Shown here: one piece after another, positions 52,135 through 64,000 of the stretch
How positions within the stretch are numbered: position 1 is the first letter of the stretch
Layout: every line of letters starts with the position of its first letter
Origin: Gyrodactylus bullatarudis
Taxonomy: Eukaryota > Platyhelminthes > Monogenea > Gyrodactylidea > Gyrodactylidae
NCBI GenBank assembly: GCA_012064415.1
Contig: SSNU01000117.1
Coordinates: 1-64,000 of the forward strand
DNA: 64,000 nt
Direction of reading: 5' to 3'
Notes under the pieces: generated by a model
Database searches by the model: none
What the model saw: the letters and a program-made list of their open reading frames with translations, nothing else
What the model was told of the DNA's origin: nothing
Program-made: the position numbers and the translations under genes

Positions 52135-55100
52135 CTAAACGATCAAGTTGTAACATTCTGTATTGAGAAAAGAAGTTGGCCTTGTCTGATTGAAGAGATC
52201 TGAGCCCGTCTGAGCATTCGAACTGTGATCTGTCCCCTGACCATGACCTGAATCCGAGTCCTGATTGTCGAAACAGCTGGTGCTCATAAATCTGACTTCG
52301 TTGATTGGTTTGCCAATAATCTGAGGACTCTGACATCCTCTCATATAGGGTGAAGGTTTAAAACTCTGACATTTAATAAGACCACTGGCTGGGTTTAATG
52401 CCGTCACTTCCTCAATTGAATAATCAAACTGTAGGGAAAATAATAAAACATGATGATGTAAATGTATCAGAATATTCATACATATCTATCTATGAACTTA
52501 CATTACAAGGCTGATAAGTGTTTAGATGTTCTGGTCTTTGATTACAATGTTGATTATAATTAGAGTCTGACAATATTTGCCGATTCGTATTCGAATGATG
52601 TGAAAGAACTGGGGAGAAACATCCACTGGCCACATTCATCTTTGGACTGCTCATTTCAAAGTGTGTTGAGGAGTTAAAATTATAAGACGATAAAGACATA
52701 TTTTCCACAGGATCTATTCATTGAAAGAGTTCACTAAAATATTGATGGGAGAAATGTTTCCTTCGAGTGGAACTTACTCTGACCCATTTGTAAGGGATTA
52801 TCATAGTTGACTTTCTCATTATAGGCCTTAGTTAAAGTTAATTCAGTTGGCTTGGTTCTCTTGTTATATCTTTGGCACAAAGTCATTGTTAAGACAAGAC
52901 CGACTGTCAACAAGATGACACCTGATAACAAAATAACACTGAATATGACTATCAGTGTTACTTGGAAGTACTGTCTTTTTTCAGCAGACGTTGATTCATC
53001 ATTGGAATAATCGATTTTTGGGGCCTGTCCAAATCTCTGATTCAGCTTGATTTGGCCAGAGTAGGGAAGATCATTCATTGTGTTATTGAACAGATTTTCT
53101 GTTGTTTTTTCAGAAATTTTGATGTTTATAGTGTCAAATATTGTCATTTTATCTGAATCTTTTCGATTATTGGAAATTCTCAGCAATAAGGTACATCTGG
53201 TAAAATAAGAGATTTATCAACGCATCAATAAATGTTGATCTTCTATTTCGATATACAAGCAAAAAGACTCACTCGCCAAGATGTTGCAAGCCCAATTTCT
53301 TCTTCAGAACAATCCCTCCGTACTTTTTATCTGGTATAGAGAATAGGTCATCTTGAATAATCAACTGATTACATTTCGTTTCTACAATATGAAATTCAAC
53401 AGGTGGACTCTTATCGTTCATATCAAGGTGAAAGAGTTCATCGCCGACATTAGCTGTCAGTGAAGCATGATACGTTGATTTCTTCAATAGCCTCGGTAGA
53501 TTCTCTTGAATATTAATAATGTTGACAGTTAAATCAATAGAACTTGTATGGGCATCCGCCTGGTCAGAATCAACACAAATTATTCTATACTTATACTGGC
53601 TAATACTCTCTCTATCCAGGTGGCCCTTCAACACAAGGGAATAGTAAGAACTTTCCTTATTAAAACTTCTCTGATATCCGTTTATATTGATCAGGTCAAA
53701 GGGGTTATCGAGAACCTGTGCAATTTCATCCTTAATTAGTAACATGTTTACGTGTAGACTACTTTTGAGATCCCTATCGGAGATGTAGAACTTGGGGTAG
53801 ATATCTGTGAGTTCATTAGCATCTTCACGAATATTTATGACAGCAGTATGATTTGTAGGCCTCAGAATGACATCGTGATCATAATTCGATTTGAGGACGA
53901 GGTAAATGTCTGGCTTTTCATCGTTGATATCCATGACAGTCAGGTCAACGTCAAAATTTATTGAGAAACATTGTTCATTCTCGATATTATCGGATTCCTT
54001 GTCAACAATCAGTATATTCAAAGTATAGTTGTCTCTAGTCTCACGATCAATGTTTTCAGTTAAAATTACTTCCCCAGAATGCTGGGAAATAAGAAAGGGT
54101 CCGGATTCTGAAAAAAGAAAAGAAAATTAATTTCTGTAAATTCCAATATTGTACGATAAACTTTTTCCACAGAATCTTATCTGAATAACTAATTAGATTT
54201 TCTGTCTGGCATTTTTCAGTTAAATGAATCTATATTCCACAAGGAACTTGCAAATAAATTAGGATTCAAAGGTCGTGATGTCCACATCAAGAGCAAGCAG
54301 ATTGCCAAGATCGGAAGAATTCTAAGTCTAGATGTTGGAACTCCTACTCAGTGCTCTACACAAATTGAGACAGAAAAAGAAACTGAAATTAATGAGACGT
54401 TAGCTAAAGCTGATAATCTTCTCTCTCAAATCCAGTGTAGAGCCCCAGCAACTATTACAGAATTGGCAAAATGTAATAGTATTTATATGTTAACCGGGGT
54501 AGAGTCTGAAGAGACCCGGCGAAATACAACGTTTATCACTCAAATTTACGCTTGTTGTTCTCTAACCTTCCACATGAGTTTAGAATCTAACAATAATATT
54601 CTTGATGAGGTTCGACAATATTATCGTACAAATGAATCTATATTTATTCAAGATTTCATTTTTAAAATTTTATATAAACTTGGTATTCCATCAGAAGCTC
54701 AAATGGAAGTGAAATTCAAATTATGAGTCCAACTTTCAGCAATTGGGGAATTGTATTTAAATTTTGGGGAAATTGAGAACATATTATAATTGAGTAGAAA
54801 TTTTTCTACTTCCTCTCTTATAAATGGTTCTTGTTACATGTCAACAATAGTTGCACAAAAACACTGCAATGTAAACTAATAGCAACACATTATTAATAAA
54901 TTTGATGTGAATGTTGAGCTTTCACGTGCTACGAAGAAATTATGCAATTCTTTTTTGCTTGAATAATTTCAATTTAAAATATCCGCTCTTAGATTTTTTA
55001 GATCAACAAACAGTTTATAGATCAATACACTTTGAGAAAATCTGTTGAATTTCGAAAAATTTTTATTCGCAAAAAACTTAAGCCAAGCGATAAATATTTG

Positions 55101-57844
55101 ATGTATAGTTATATAACGTGCAAATTTCTTGGGACAAATTATATCACTTATACTTTCGGTAAAGAGACCCTTTGATGATACACCGAATAGATCTTAGACT
55201 TTTTGTAATTAACCCAGTCTTATTTGAAAACTTTTACTTCATATAATTTGAATGTCTGGAAATAAGTGAAATTTTCACATTTATCAGCCTTACATAGACT
55301 AGCTTAGTAGTGTACTTGGCCGAAATATTCCAGAAATACCAAAAACGCTTATCGGTATGATGAAATTAATTTTGCAGTATTCTAACACCATCCCGCCAAA
55401 TTTTAATTCAAAATACTATAATTAAGATTTTAAAAAATTTTCAAACCATTAGAGTTGTTAAATTCATAAATAATAAGGTAACTTTTATTTAGATTTAAGC
55501 CAGTTTTGCAATTTAACTGAAAGAAGTAAGGTAAAATATTCAAAAATAATTTTATAATTTTATTCATTTAGTTATAATTACATAAACATAAGATATTTTG
55601 GAGCGTAATTTGGTGAGATTATGCTAAAACTTTTAATAGTTCTTCCCAATGCTTGAAAGAAATAATTTGATACAGCTGACATCTGATGAAAGCTTCACCT
55701 TTAAAGTGAGAAACTCCTCTTTAATATATTTAGCCACAAGTTGAACGGATAAAAGTTCATTATAGCCCTGGTCAATTTGAGGCAAGAAATCAAGTAGGTT
55801 CCTTAAAGTACAATTATGCCAAACGTAGGAGATCTGTTCGAATGTCTTGAATCCAAGTTATTGGATAAAGATGATTCTACAAATGGTCTTGTTAAAATTT
55901 CTCACGTAGTTTTATGTTGGAAGGTGACTTTTCTTGACTCTTTGAGTTAATAATTTTAAAAGTTGATAAATATTACTCAATCCTAGAATGAAAAGTAATA
56001 CCAACATTTGCCCATGGGAGTTTTGAAATAATTTTTTCACCCATCACAAGAAAATAAATCTATCAAGCTATAAAAGTATGTATTAATAATAAAGATATCT
56101 TTTCACTTATACTAACCAAAGAAGGGTGAACAGGTAGTCCGATATTTAAATCTAATTAGAACGTTTTTTAATAATAACTTCTTATCGTAAAACAATAGCT
56201 GTCGTCAATTTCAGATATGCAATCGCCTGCTAGATATATCTCATAATTTTGAAAATAACTAGTTTTAGACCCGAAAATGCCAATTTTAGCCTCTATAACC
56301 TATTAAATAATATTATTGTTAGATAAAATATACGTACATAAACAGTAAAATCTCATTTACTGCTTTCAGGCATCATGTGGAGCTAGGTATATAGGACGAA
56401 AAAAGAGAAGGTTAGGGATAAGGATCAATGAACATCTGAGCAAGAATAGTTCATCAATTAAGAAACACATTGATAGGTGCGGTTGCGAGGCAAATGAAAG
56501 TAATTTCCAGATAATATGTAAGAATTCAAGCGATCAAAGTATGGACCTTAAAATCAGAGAGAAATTTTATACCATGAAGGAAGATCCGAATCCATGTATC
56601 CAAAAGAACTAAACACACAATTTAGAAGTACCATGGTCCAATTGATTTTTATTTTTTCTTTTCTACCTACTAGAAAAGTTTTTTGGTTTTTCATCAATTG
56701 GAATTTCTCAAGAGAGATTTTTTACAATTTTCATTCAAAACAATTTTATTAAATATTGAACCAGGAATTGAGACTGACGAAACCTGGCAAAATGTACATA
56801 TCTCTTTGAATATAATTTTAATTTATTAAATAATAAGTCTGCTTTCAAAACTGAATTCATATTGGGAATCAGCGTAGTTACTTTGGTGAAGATGAAAAAA
56901 AATAATTCGGGTCATAAAGGGTTTTTAATGGAAGGGTTAGAGAAAACTTGGTTTTTTGATCATGAAAAATTCTTTATATCGACAAGCTTTATAGTTAGTA
57001 CAGAAGAAGAAGGGAATTTTATACTTTTCACAGATATTCAAGATAAATACCATTACAATTCCATGTTATTCTGACGTACCATATCAGAAATAATCATTCG
57101 CAAGCTTACTTTATCTATAAAATACCATGTACGACAGACCATAACTGGAAATACCCCTCTCAATGAATAAATCGCTTATTAATGTAAAGTTTATCAATAA
57201 AATAAAAATGGTAGAGAAATTCTCAAATCATTGTTTTAACTGATGACATATTTTTCGTTCTAATGAACCTTGATGAAAAGTGGCGTAAAGACGTGTGAAA
57301 ATGTCTATTCAGATTAATATCAGTGAAGCTTTTGGCACCTGGATGTCGAAATAACTCGGCTTAATCGTAAATTCAGGTAGAAGATAAAGCTATGATACTC
57401 TTTTGTCTCTCTAAAATTTCTATAGAGTCGAGATTATGGACTATTCAGAATCAACTGAGCGGAACGTGTAAACTCACGATTTAATCTCGATTCAGTGAAA
57501 TAATACGACAACTGTCCATAGGTTCCAGTATCCTGGTCAACAGCGATAAATTGGAAAATCTTTGTATTAATTGGGGCTGACTCAGAGACACTTATCTGGA
57601 CGCCGTTATCTTTAATTGAATCATGATTCAAACTTCGTGTATTTGGATCGTAATCAGTGAAAGAGACTACGCTTTTATCAGCAATCAGGTGGACACGTTC
57701 GAGTCTCGGCCTGAAATCATTTGAATCTGTCACCTTGATTCTTAACCAACGATTCGATATCTTCTTACAATCATAGGAAGCGTTGCAGGAATCTTCACAG
57801 ACAACTTCTACTATGATGTCTGAGATGAGTTCAGCGTCGAATTT
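52135..57844 (-). CDS. Protocadherin-like receptor, last five exons (partial)
   Basis: Exons in consistent phase: 57844-57478, 54107-53273, 53196-52778, 52713-52502 and 52428-52135, giving 708 codons without the N-terminus. Seen: cadherin repeats with the calcium-site signatures LRIKVTDSNDFRP, FIAVDQDTGTYGQLSYYF, GPFLISQHSGEVILTENIDR, DLTVMDINDEKPD and ISDRDLKSS. A membrane-proximal region follows, one transmembrane segment (VTLIVIFSVILLSGVILLTV...), the basic stop LCQRYNKR, and a cytoplasmic tail of about 230 residues containing DQDSDSGHGQGTDHSS-like acidic-serine sequence. Role: calcium-dependent cell adhesion at the plasma membrane. The tail lacks a catenin-binding region, so protocadherin-type rather than classical cadherin. 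Upstream exons must lie beyond 64000, or in poorly recognisable sequence. Intron 54108-57477 carries mobile sequence. Confidence 0.88.
54193..54726 (+). other. 178-codon open frame in protocadherin intron, opposite strand
   Basis: An uninterrupted frame with non-repetitive, soluble-protein composition: SIFHKELANKLGFKGRDVHI, KQIAKIGRILSLDVG, TQIETEKETEINETLAKADN, QIYACCSLTFHMS, YKLGIPSEAQMEVKF. No in-frame ATG before 54487; instead a good acceptor (TTTTTCAG) at 54206-54219. It could be the last exon of a nested plus-strand gene, a captured gene fragment, or part of a mobile element. The following 54795-54945 repeat, shared with 50.1 kb, favours a mobile context. Not recognised. Confidence 0.4.
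54795..54945. repeat. About 130-bp repeat, second copy of 50095-50245
   Basis: Shares CTACTTCCTCTCTTATAAAT and GGTTCTTGTTACATGTCAAC exactly with 50095-50245, then a spacer and GTGAATGTTGAGCTTTCACG. Confidence 0.65.
56345..56830 (+). mobile_element. Penelope-like GIY-YIG remnant
   Basis: 56352-56610 encodes FQASCGARYIGRKKRRLGIR, INEHLSKNSSSIKKHIDRC, DLKIREKFYTMKEDPNPCIQ, then a stop followed by HNLEVPWSN. This parallels the fragment at 46857-47151 with about 60 % identity by eye. A decayed terminal repeat (GAACCAGGAATTGAGACTGA, GAAACCTGGCAAAATGTA) follows at 56757-56815. No reverse transcriptase remains. Confidence 0.65.
56862..57074 (+). other. 70-codon open frame of unknown nature
   Basis: ATG frame (SVVTLVKMKKNNSGHKGFLM, EKTWFFDHEKFFISTSF) just past the Penelope remnant. 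No family, no splice signals followed. Low coding confidence. Confidence 0.2.
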
Positions 57845-60800
57845 CTGAAATATGAAAATTAAGATTAGTATCATTTATCAAAACGTGTGAAAATATCTTT
57901 TTTACCACCTATTCCATAGGAAATCTATTAACACGTCTTATTCAATTTCAGAGAAATTTGATTTTTTTTAAACGTATTTTTTGAAAACCTACCTAAACTG
58001 CCAAAGCTTCAAGAAGATAACCATTAGCTAAAATAACTGTAAATTCGTAATTAGCGTATTGATAATTCGAGTCATGAAAGAAAAATCTCTGCGACTTTAA
58101 GAGTTTAACTAAACATCATGTTTGGAAAAAGCTGGTAAACTTGATAAGAATCCGAGTGAGTCATCTTGAGATAATCACTACAAGGCCTGTCTTTAACTAT
58201 GGTAAAAGATAAATAAACAAATTTTAGATTTATTCGATCGTTCAGCGTACGTATAGCTTCCATCTTTATCCCCTTATCATCATAAATAATAAAACAAAAG
58301 TTAAACTAAGGCACTGAACAATACTCTCATCTTTTCAACAACAACAAAAACAACAAAAATTTGGGTTAAAACACCATGCAATTCAAAGTGCAGTCTTGTA
58401 ACAAGAAAACATTGATCAAATTATTATACATTTTATGTTTAATACAATAAAAATACATCCATAAATAAACCAAGAGAATCAGGGAGTAAATACTAATCAT
58501 TATAAGAGATATCCCTTGATATACGTTATGAACGTTACAAGAGGGGGTCAAGGAGAGCTTACAAAAGTAGAAGATCTCACTTGTTGAATACCAGGGGTGA
58601 GTTGGGATTCTAACCTCATATTCTTTTCGACGCAACGAAATTACCAATAAGACAGTGAAGTCTAAGGTTTTAACTTTATGTTGAAGCATGTTTCGAAAAT
58701 GCTTCTACATTCAGGTTTAAAATAATGAATTATTACTAAAAATTTTAACTCAAAGATCACTAGAATGGAAATTTGGTACCAAGTCAGGATTTGAATCTCG
58801 CATTCGAGAAATTTGAGAGAAAATTGATAGATCAATTAGCTTTAAAAAAAACTAAATTATGTACCTAAAATAATTTCATACCGATACCAAGAAACTATCA
58901 AGTTTTTCAAAAGGATTTTGCAATGTGTTCCAACTCAAAAAGCTATCCAAAACTACCTTCGAATAATAGTTATTTTTCATCATACAGTCGTGGAGAAAGC
59001 TGGTGGAGTGAACCCTCGCGAGAAATTGCGTGAATATTTTTGGTACATTCCTGATGTATTATTGGTATATTGGTAAGCGAAAACATATGGAATCGTTAAA
59101 TTTCGGATAAAAGTCTTAGAACACTATGATGTAAAAATCATGAATATAAGATTACAAGATAAATTATAGATGGATTAAAATTCAACAAACATGTTATTTT
59201 AATACATAATCCTTATAAAGTATGCTTATTTCAATAATTTTCATCTCAATAAAACTTAGTTTTGACTTGATTAAAGAGAATGGATGAGATGAAATCTCTA
59301 ATTTTATGAATATTATAAATCGTAGATAGATAGGAATCAATTATATTGAAGAAATGGAAACATTATAATATAACTGTTTGTCCTCTTCAATTTTCGGAGA
59401 TGAAATGGATCTTTCTTCGATTGAAAGTAGTAAAATTAGGAAATTTCTCCTTTTTAGAATTTATATTTAAAAATTTACACATGTAAAGTTAGAAGTAAAT
59501 CTCAAAAAATAAAACATCTACAATCGTTTAAGCTCATCAATTTAGAAATATCTGAAACATATCATACGAATATGAAGAATTTTTATAAAATAAAACGAAT
59601 CTGAACCTTTTTTCAAGTTTAAATTTTGTTTTTCTTAAATAAACAGAACCTTTTCGTATTGAGTAATTTCATATTTTGTTAATTTTGACATGAAACGCTT
59701 ATTTAGCGAATAGATTTTTTAATAGTTCGATAGAGCAACTAAAATTAAGTACTATTCATACTCAGCCTGTTTAACAGCTCATTATTAACATCGTTTGATC
59801 TCATTTTTTAACCAGACTTGGAAGAATTTTATTTTAAGCTTATGATTGCTGACAGGGTCTTTCAGAACATCCATTAATCATTTATATATAGTTCTTAATA
59901 GTTTTCTGACTGGTAAATCTATTCATTTTCCTGAATAATAGCAGAATGAAAAAGTCAAAAAGTCCAATCTTTCATAAATTTATGAATTTCTACTTTCGGT
60001 ATAATTTATACGGATCTATCTTACCAATTAATAAGTCCTATACATATAATGATCAGAATTTATTTGTCTTTCTATTGAGGCCCTTTTCAGCTAGGTATTT
60101 TGTGAAGTTAGACCCACAAGGTCTTAAATGTGTTCCTATATAGCGAAATATAACTTATTACAATACTACTTTTAAGTAAAAATGGTGTAAAACGACTTTT
60201 GAAAGAAGGGTTTTTGTAGAATTATTTTATTTTCAAATGAAAGAGCGCATTTAATAGGCTCCAATGAACATTTTTTATTCTCCCTGGAGCAAATAATAAA
60301 GTCAGTATTAACCTCTAAAATTATGAACCATGAATTTTGTAGAAGCGAGAGCCAAAATACAGAACTTCATTACTTTATTGTGAAGTTTAGGCCTCATTTG
60401 GCACTTTGGAATACATGATTTTCATAAAATATTTTTGAAATTTAACGGTCGTACTTGTGAGTAAACAGACAAAAATATTTCGACCGATTATTTTTTGGAT
60501 AATACATTTTCTAGGAAGTTTAGTGTAAATGAAACCGGTCTATTATATACCGTACTATTGGTGAAAATAATTATAAAATTGATACTATAACATGGTGAAT
60601 AATCCTAAATTTATTTGAGTTCATAAAATTAAAAATAATTCTATTATTTTTTGTTCAAATTAATATTTACATCACTTGTAAAATATGACTAGATTAATGA
60701 TTGTAATCTTAAAATCGATCAATTTTCCTAAAATAGGACTTGGTGCTTCAAAAACGTAATGAAAGCTCTGTCAACTTGATAGTTTCATAAATGTTCGCGG

Positions 60801-61547
60801 CACATAATTCTCTGTCTAAAATAGCCTTCTTGTAACTAGGCACAAACTATGGTAATTCGATTAACGAGAAAGTATAAACATACGAGATACCAAGATTTAT
60901 ACATGTAATTGAATAATTTATAAAATCCTTTCTTTAAATTCATGTCAACAGATATTCCTGTCCTAAATAGGAATAATTTATCATCTTTTAAAAATGGAGA
61001 TGACATTTAAAATTTTATCATCCTAAATGATCTCATATTTGATCCGGTTTCGATACTAAGTGGAAAGCTGTATATATACAAGTTTTTCCATGGGACTCGT
61101 TTAGAAATCAGAATTTTCATTTATGGCGAAAGAGAATTCAAGACTGTAGCTTTTATACGAATTCGGCATGTTTCAGAAAAATTACGAAGGATTAAGAACG
61201 TTTATTATTGACTTGTCATTAAAATATTGCCTGAAACCAAACTCCAAGAACCCGCAAATCTATTGCTGGATGATGAAAAAGTTTTAAGAGACGATTGACA
61301 GCTGTGGTCCCGTCTAAAGGCTGTTGCTAAATATTAAATGGCAGAGACATCCATTGTGTTTTTCATTATTTTTAGAATAAAATTTTTTTGATAAAAAAAT
61401 CAAGTTTCTCAAGTGCTTATATTGAAAAAAAGCATATTTTAAATCATAATATCTACTATTTTTCATTTTATGCTGATTAACTAATTCAGAATATTAGCAG
61501 AGAGGTGTTGGGTGACCTCTGATTTAATCTGAGCAATAGTGAGATTC
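57845..61547. other. Region without recognised gene (probably protocadherin intron)
   Basis: About 3.7 kb upstream of the first visible cadherin exon. No cadherin-like exon was found on the minus strand, so the intron probably extends beyond the window. Contains the MITE copy at 60345-60525 and short frames of no recognised family. A B-box-like GGTTAGAATCCCAAC (58600-58616, minus) is isolated. Confidence 0.4.
60345..60525. mobile_element. MITE copy, left-truncated (family of 40266-40465)
   Basis: Matches 40290-40465 at about 85 % by eye and ends in the same ATTTTCTAGGAAGTTTAGTG terminal repeat followed by TA. The left terminal repeat is absent. Confidence 0.75.
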
Positions 61548-61713
61548 ATGAAGAAAGGCGATGCCAAGTTTATTAAAGAATAGCGCTTTATTTCGTGGCA
61601 TACTCATCAGCTTTTACATGCTTTTTGTATATAAATCTGGCATGTAAAAGCTGATGAGTATGCCACGAAATAAAGCGCTATTCTTTAATAAACTTGGCAT
61701 CGCCTTTCTTCAT
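61548..61713. repeat. Perfect 74-bp inverted repeat with 18-base loop
   Basis: 61548-61621 and 61640-61713 are exact reverse complements over all 74 bases. The loop is 61622-61639. An RNA from either strand would form a fully paired hairpin. No similar sequence was seen elsewhere in the window. It has no mismatches, so it is recent or maintained. Confidence 0.85.
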
Positions 61714-64000
61714 AATTCAGAATAGTCTGTTAATAAACAATTGCATTGGGGGACCTTCAATTTTTGCCAGGACTGTATATGCTGAATCAAATCTTAGAAC
61801 AAGCTACTTCTACTTAAAAGTCTTCAAAAGAGTTTAAATATGGGATCAAATATGTCATTGGAAGATAATTTGGTTACTAAGAAGTTAATTTCATATTAAT
61901 TAAATGTCAACTGTTGTTCTGATCTGTTGTTGCTTTATTTTCTTTTTTCCTCAGCAGAAATAATAATAATTGCTTCCTTTTGATGTATGCAGTCTTTTTT
62001 GACATTTGAGTTTAATACAATAAAGATTACGTATATTAGGGAAAAATTGCTCTATAATTCAGAGATTAGATCAAGAATGTTCCAGATAACTTGACCCAAC
62101 TATCCCTGAAAATATAAACAATTTGAAATTCTAAGATAACTTGTAAAAGGGTGATTGATTTTTACAAGAAAAAATGGGTATCAAAAATTGAGAACAAACT
62201 CACTATCTCAAAAAACAAAAGGAATTTCCAATGGACTATGCCGTAAAAGACAAGAAAACCGATTTGGAATCTTAGAAAATAAAAATTTTATCGATTTTGA
62301 CGTAGTAAAAGAAGGATCAAAAAATCGAAATTCGATTTTCACACAATGACGGGGTGATTTTCAAATCTGACTCAGTACATTGACTAATAGTGATCCTGAA
62401 AATCTAGTTTTGATCCCTTTCTCACATTGAGATTTTTCAAGAGTTCAAAAATAGAATTTTGGCGCCAAATCAGAATATTTTTTCTTCGTATAACAAAAGT
62501 TAGCCCAATGGTCTAGATTTCAAAAAAATGTTGATTAAATTCGCTGAAAAAAATGAGAATTTTATGAAAAACCATAAATTCCCATCTTCACTAGCTTTAC
62601 GTGTGAGAAAAAAAAGTTTTTTTCATAGTGAAAATGCCTAGGATGAATGAATGAATGAATATTTGTCAATAATAATACGTAATAATTTGTAAAACAAATC
62701 TCATATGGCTAGGTAAAATATAGTTCATGAAGGAATAGAATTATTAGCTGAGAAAGATTTAAATACAGTACATGCTTAGATTTTACACACAGAGTGTTGG
62801 GACATGACCTGAAAACTTTTCTATTGTGTGAAGTCATTTGTATTCCCATGTCACACACCTCTATAGATCCGGGGGAGAGTAACACAAGCCACCCCATTTT
62901 CAGAGCCAGATGTAATAGAAGGAAAAAGATTCTCTCTATTTTTTTGAGCAGAAATGCATACAATGAATAAAAAAAAATTTTGGATAACCTAAAAAATATC
63001 TAATGCATTCTGTAGAATCTTTTGTAAATAGAATATGCTGGGATTAACTCGTTATTCTGAGAATGGCTACTAAAAATAGGCCTATATTTTGAGACTAATG
63101 AATGTGAATATCAGAGCTACTGTCTACAAAGAAAACTGAATGACAAGGCCTTGCTAGCAGATTCATATTTAACAAAAGTAATGATTGTAATTATTTCAGA
63201 ATAATCATAAATTCAACGAAATATATAGATTTTTCCAACCTTAAGATACAAAAAACTCAGTATTTCTGAGAGTCAGGAAGAAATGTGCCTATGAGTTTAA
63301 CTTTTTCTGGGAAATAACAAGTTTCTATCAACCTCTGTGGCCAAATTTGAATTTCAACTTTATTGATGATCTAAAATATTTGTATCGAATTGTTCAAAGA
63401 TGAAAAAAATAACTTGATAACCAACCTTAAAAGGAGCTCGATTAAACCAGCTTATTGGCTGAAATTAGGTGAGTTTTTAAAATATCTCAAATTCGTAATA
63501 AGTTATTACTAGGGCCTCAAAAAAGTACTATTTGGTCAATTTTTACTCTAGATAAAGGACTGGCTGAGTTTTAATAATCTAAAGGAGAAATCTGCTTATC
63601 TAGTCCTATTTAAAAGATAGCTGGTACTATTTCTGTACTAAATTGTTTCCCGGGTACTTTATTGTACTAGTTTTCAAATTTAATCTCAGAATATGGTATT
63701 CCTCAACTAGCTACCAACCACAATTTTCGATAAATTGATAGCTATATTCCTGATATTGAGCTTTCATCATGGAAGAAAATATCACCTAGATCGTAGCTTT
63801 TTGTTGGATAATATTCCTTCATGACTTTCAAATTTCAACTAAAAGGATATAGAATGTATGTATTTTGTAAAATATGCACAGAAACAGTTGAAGGGTCATT
63901 TTCTATCATGGAAAAAAATTTGAACAAAAATCAGAAATTTTGTTAACACACAAGAGATTGATTAAAAATTCTGCAACAATTTATGGTAGAGGACTATTCT
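61714..64000. other. Region without recognised gene
   Basis: AT-rich. Includes a single arm of the 24.2-kb foldback family (about 62400-62610), a short AATG tandem run (62642-62660) and an 84-codon minus-strand frame (62709-62963) with no family features. Confidence 0.4.

Noticed and set aside
58366..58689. Possible further cadherin exon on the minus strand
   Set aside because: Translation lacks calcium-site motifs and the hydrophobic pattern of a cadherin repeat; no phase-compatible donor to 57844.
1..64000. CRISPR arrays, operons, rRNA genes
   Set aside because: No regularly spaced direct repeats, no polycistronic arrangement and no conserved rRNA blocks were seen; the DNA is clearly eukaryotic.

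Overview
The window is nuclear DNA of an animal. It is AT-rich, has spliced genes with GT-AG introns, and carries genes typical of metazoans: a protocadherin-like adhesion receptor, PGGHG (GH65 glucosidase), WTAP, SMIM12, DNAJC9, YAE1 and mitochondrial thioredoxin. The phylum cannot be fixed from the sequence alone. Where splice phases could be followed, introns are either very short (mostly 54-90 bp) or several kb long and filled with transposon debris.

Layout. 1-795: pogo/Tigger-like DNA transposon derivative with long inverted repeats. 1134-9570: gene-rich block with a small coiled-coil-like gene (-), TXN2 (+), a type-B carboxylesterase (+, intron full of transposon remains), DNAJC9 (+) and a YAE1 homologue (+). 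9690-11640: broken LINE (-). 11878-12459: single-pass membrane protein of unknown family (-). 12917-20334: complete ten-exon PGGHG gene (-). Its third intron holds a 0.9-kb foldback element, which itself contains an apparently intact 2,300-bp piggyBac. 20502-21068: first exon of a divergent U2AF65-like splicing factor (+). Its only other visible exon is at 40601-40804, which implies a 19.5-kb intron holding Penelope-like, LINE, foldback and MITE sequences.

41.2-50.1 kb: WTAP (-) and SMIM12 (+) head to head, a possible small spliced gene, a dead piggyBac pierced by a Penelope-like fragment, and three copies of an unrecognised 40-54-residue protein family. 52135-57844: last five exons of a protocadherin-like gene (-), whose upstream exons lie outside the window; one of its introns contains a 178-codon open frame of unknown nature and a Penelope GIY-YIG remnant. 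57.9-64 kb: no gene recognised, but a perfect 74-bp-arm hairpin and a MITE copy.

Functionally the host genes are mostly unrelated housekeeping genes: mitochondrial redox, histone co-chaperone, Fe-S assembly adaptor, collagen glycan turnover, m6A writer subunit and splice-site recognition. Three pairs start head to head within 100-170 bp and probably share promoters. The mobile fraction spans LINEs, Penelope-like elements with GIY-YIG domains, piggyBac, pogo/Tigger-like, foldbacks, TA-flanked MITEs and tRNA-like (SINE-type) heads. All splice models here were derived by eye from phase consistency and homology; no search or transcript data was available.
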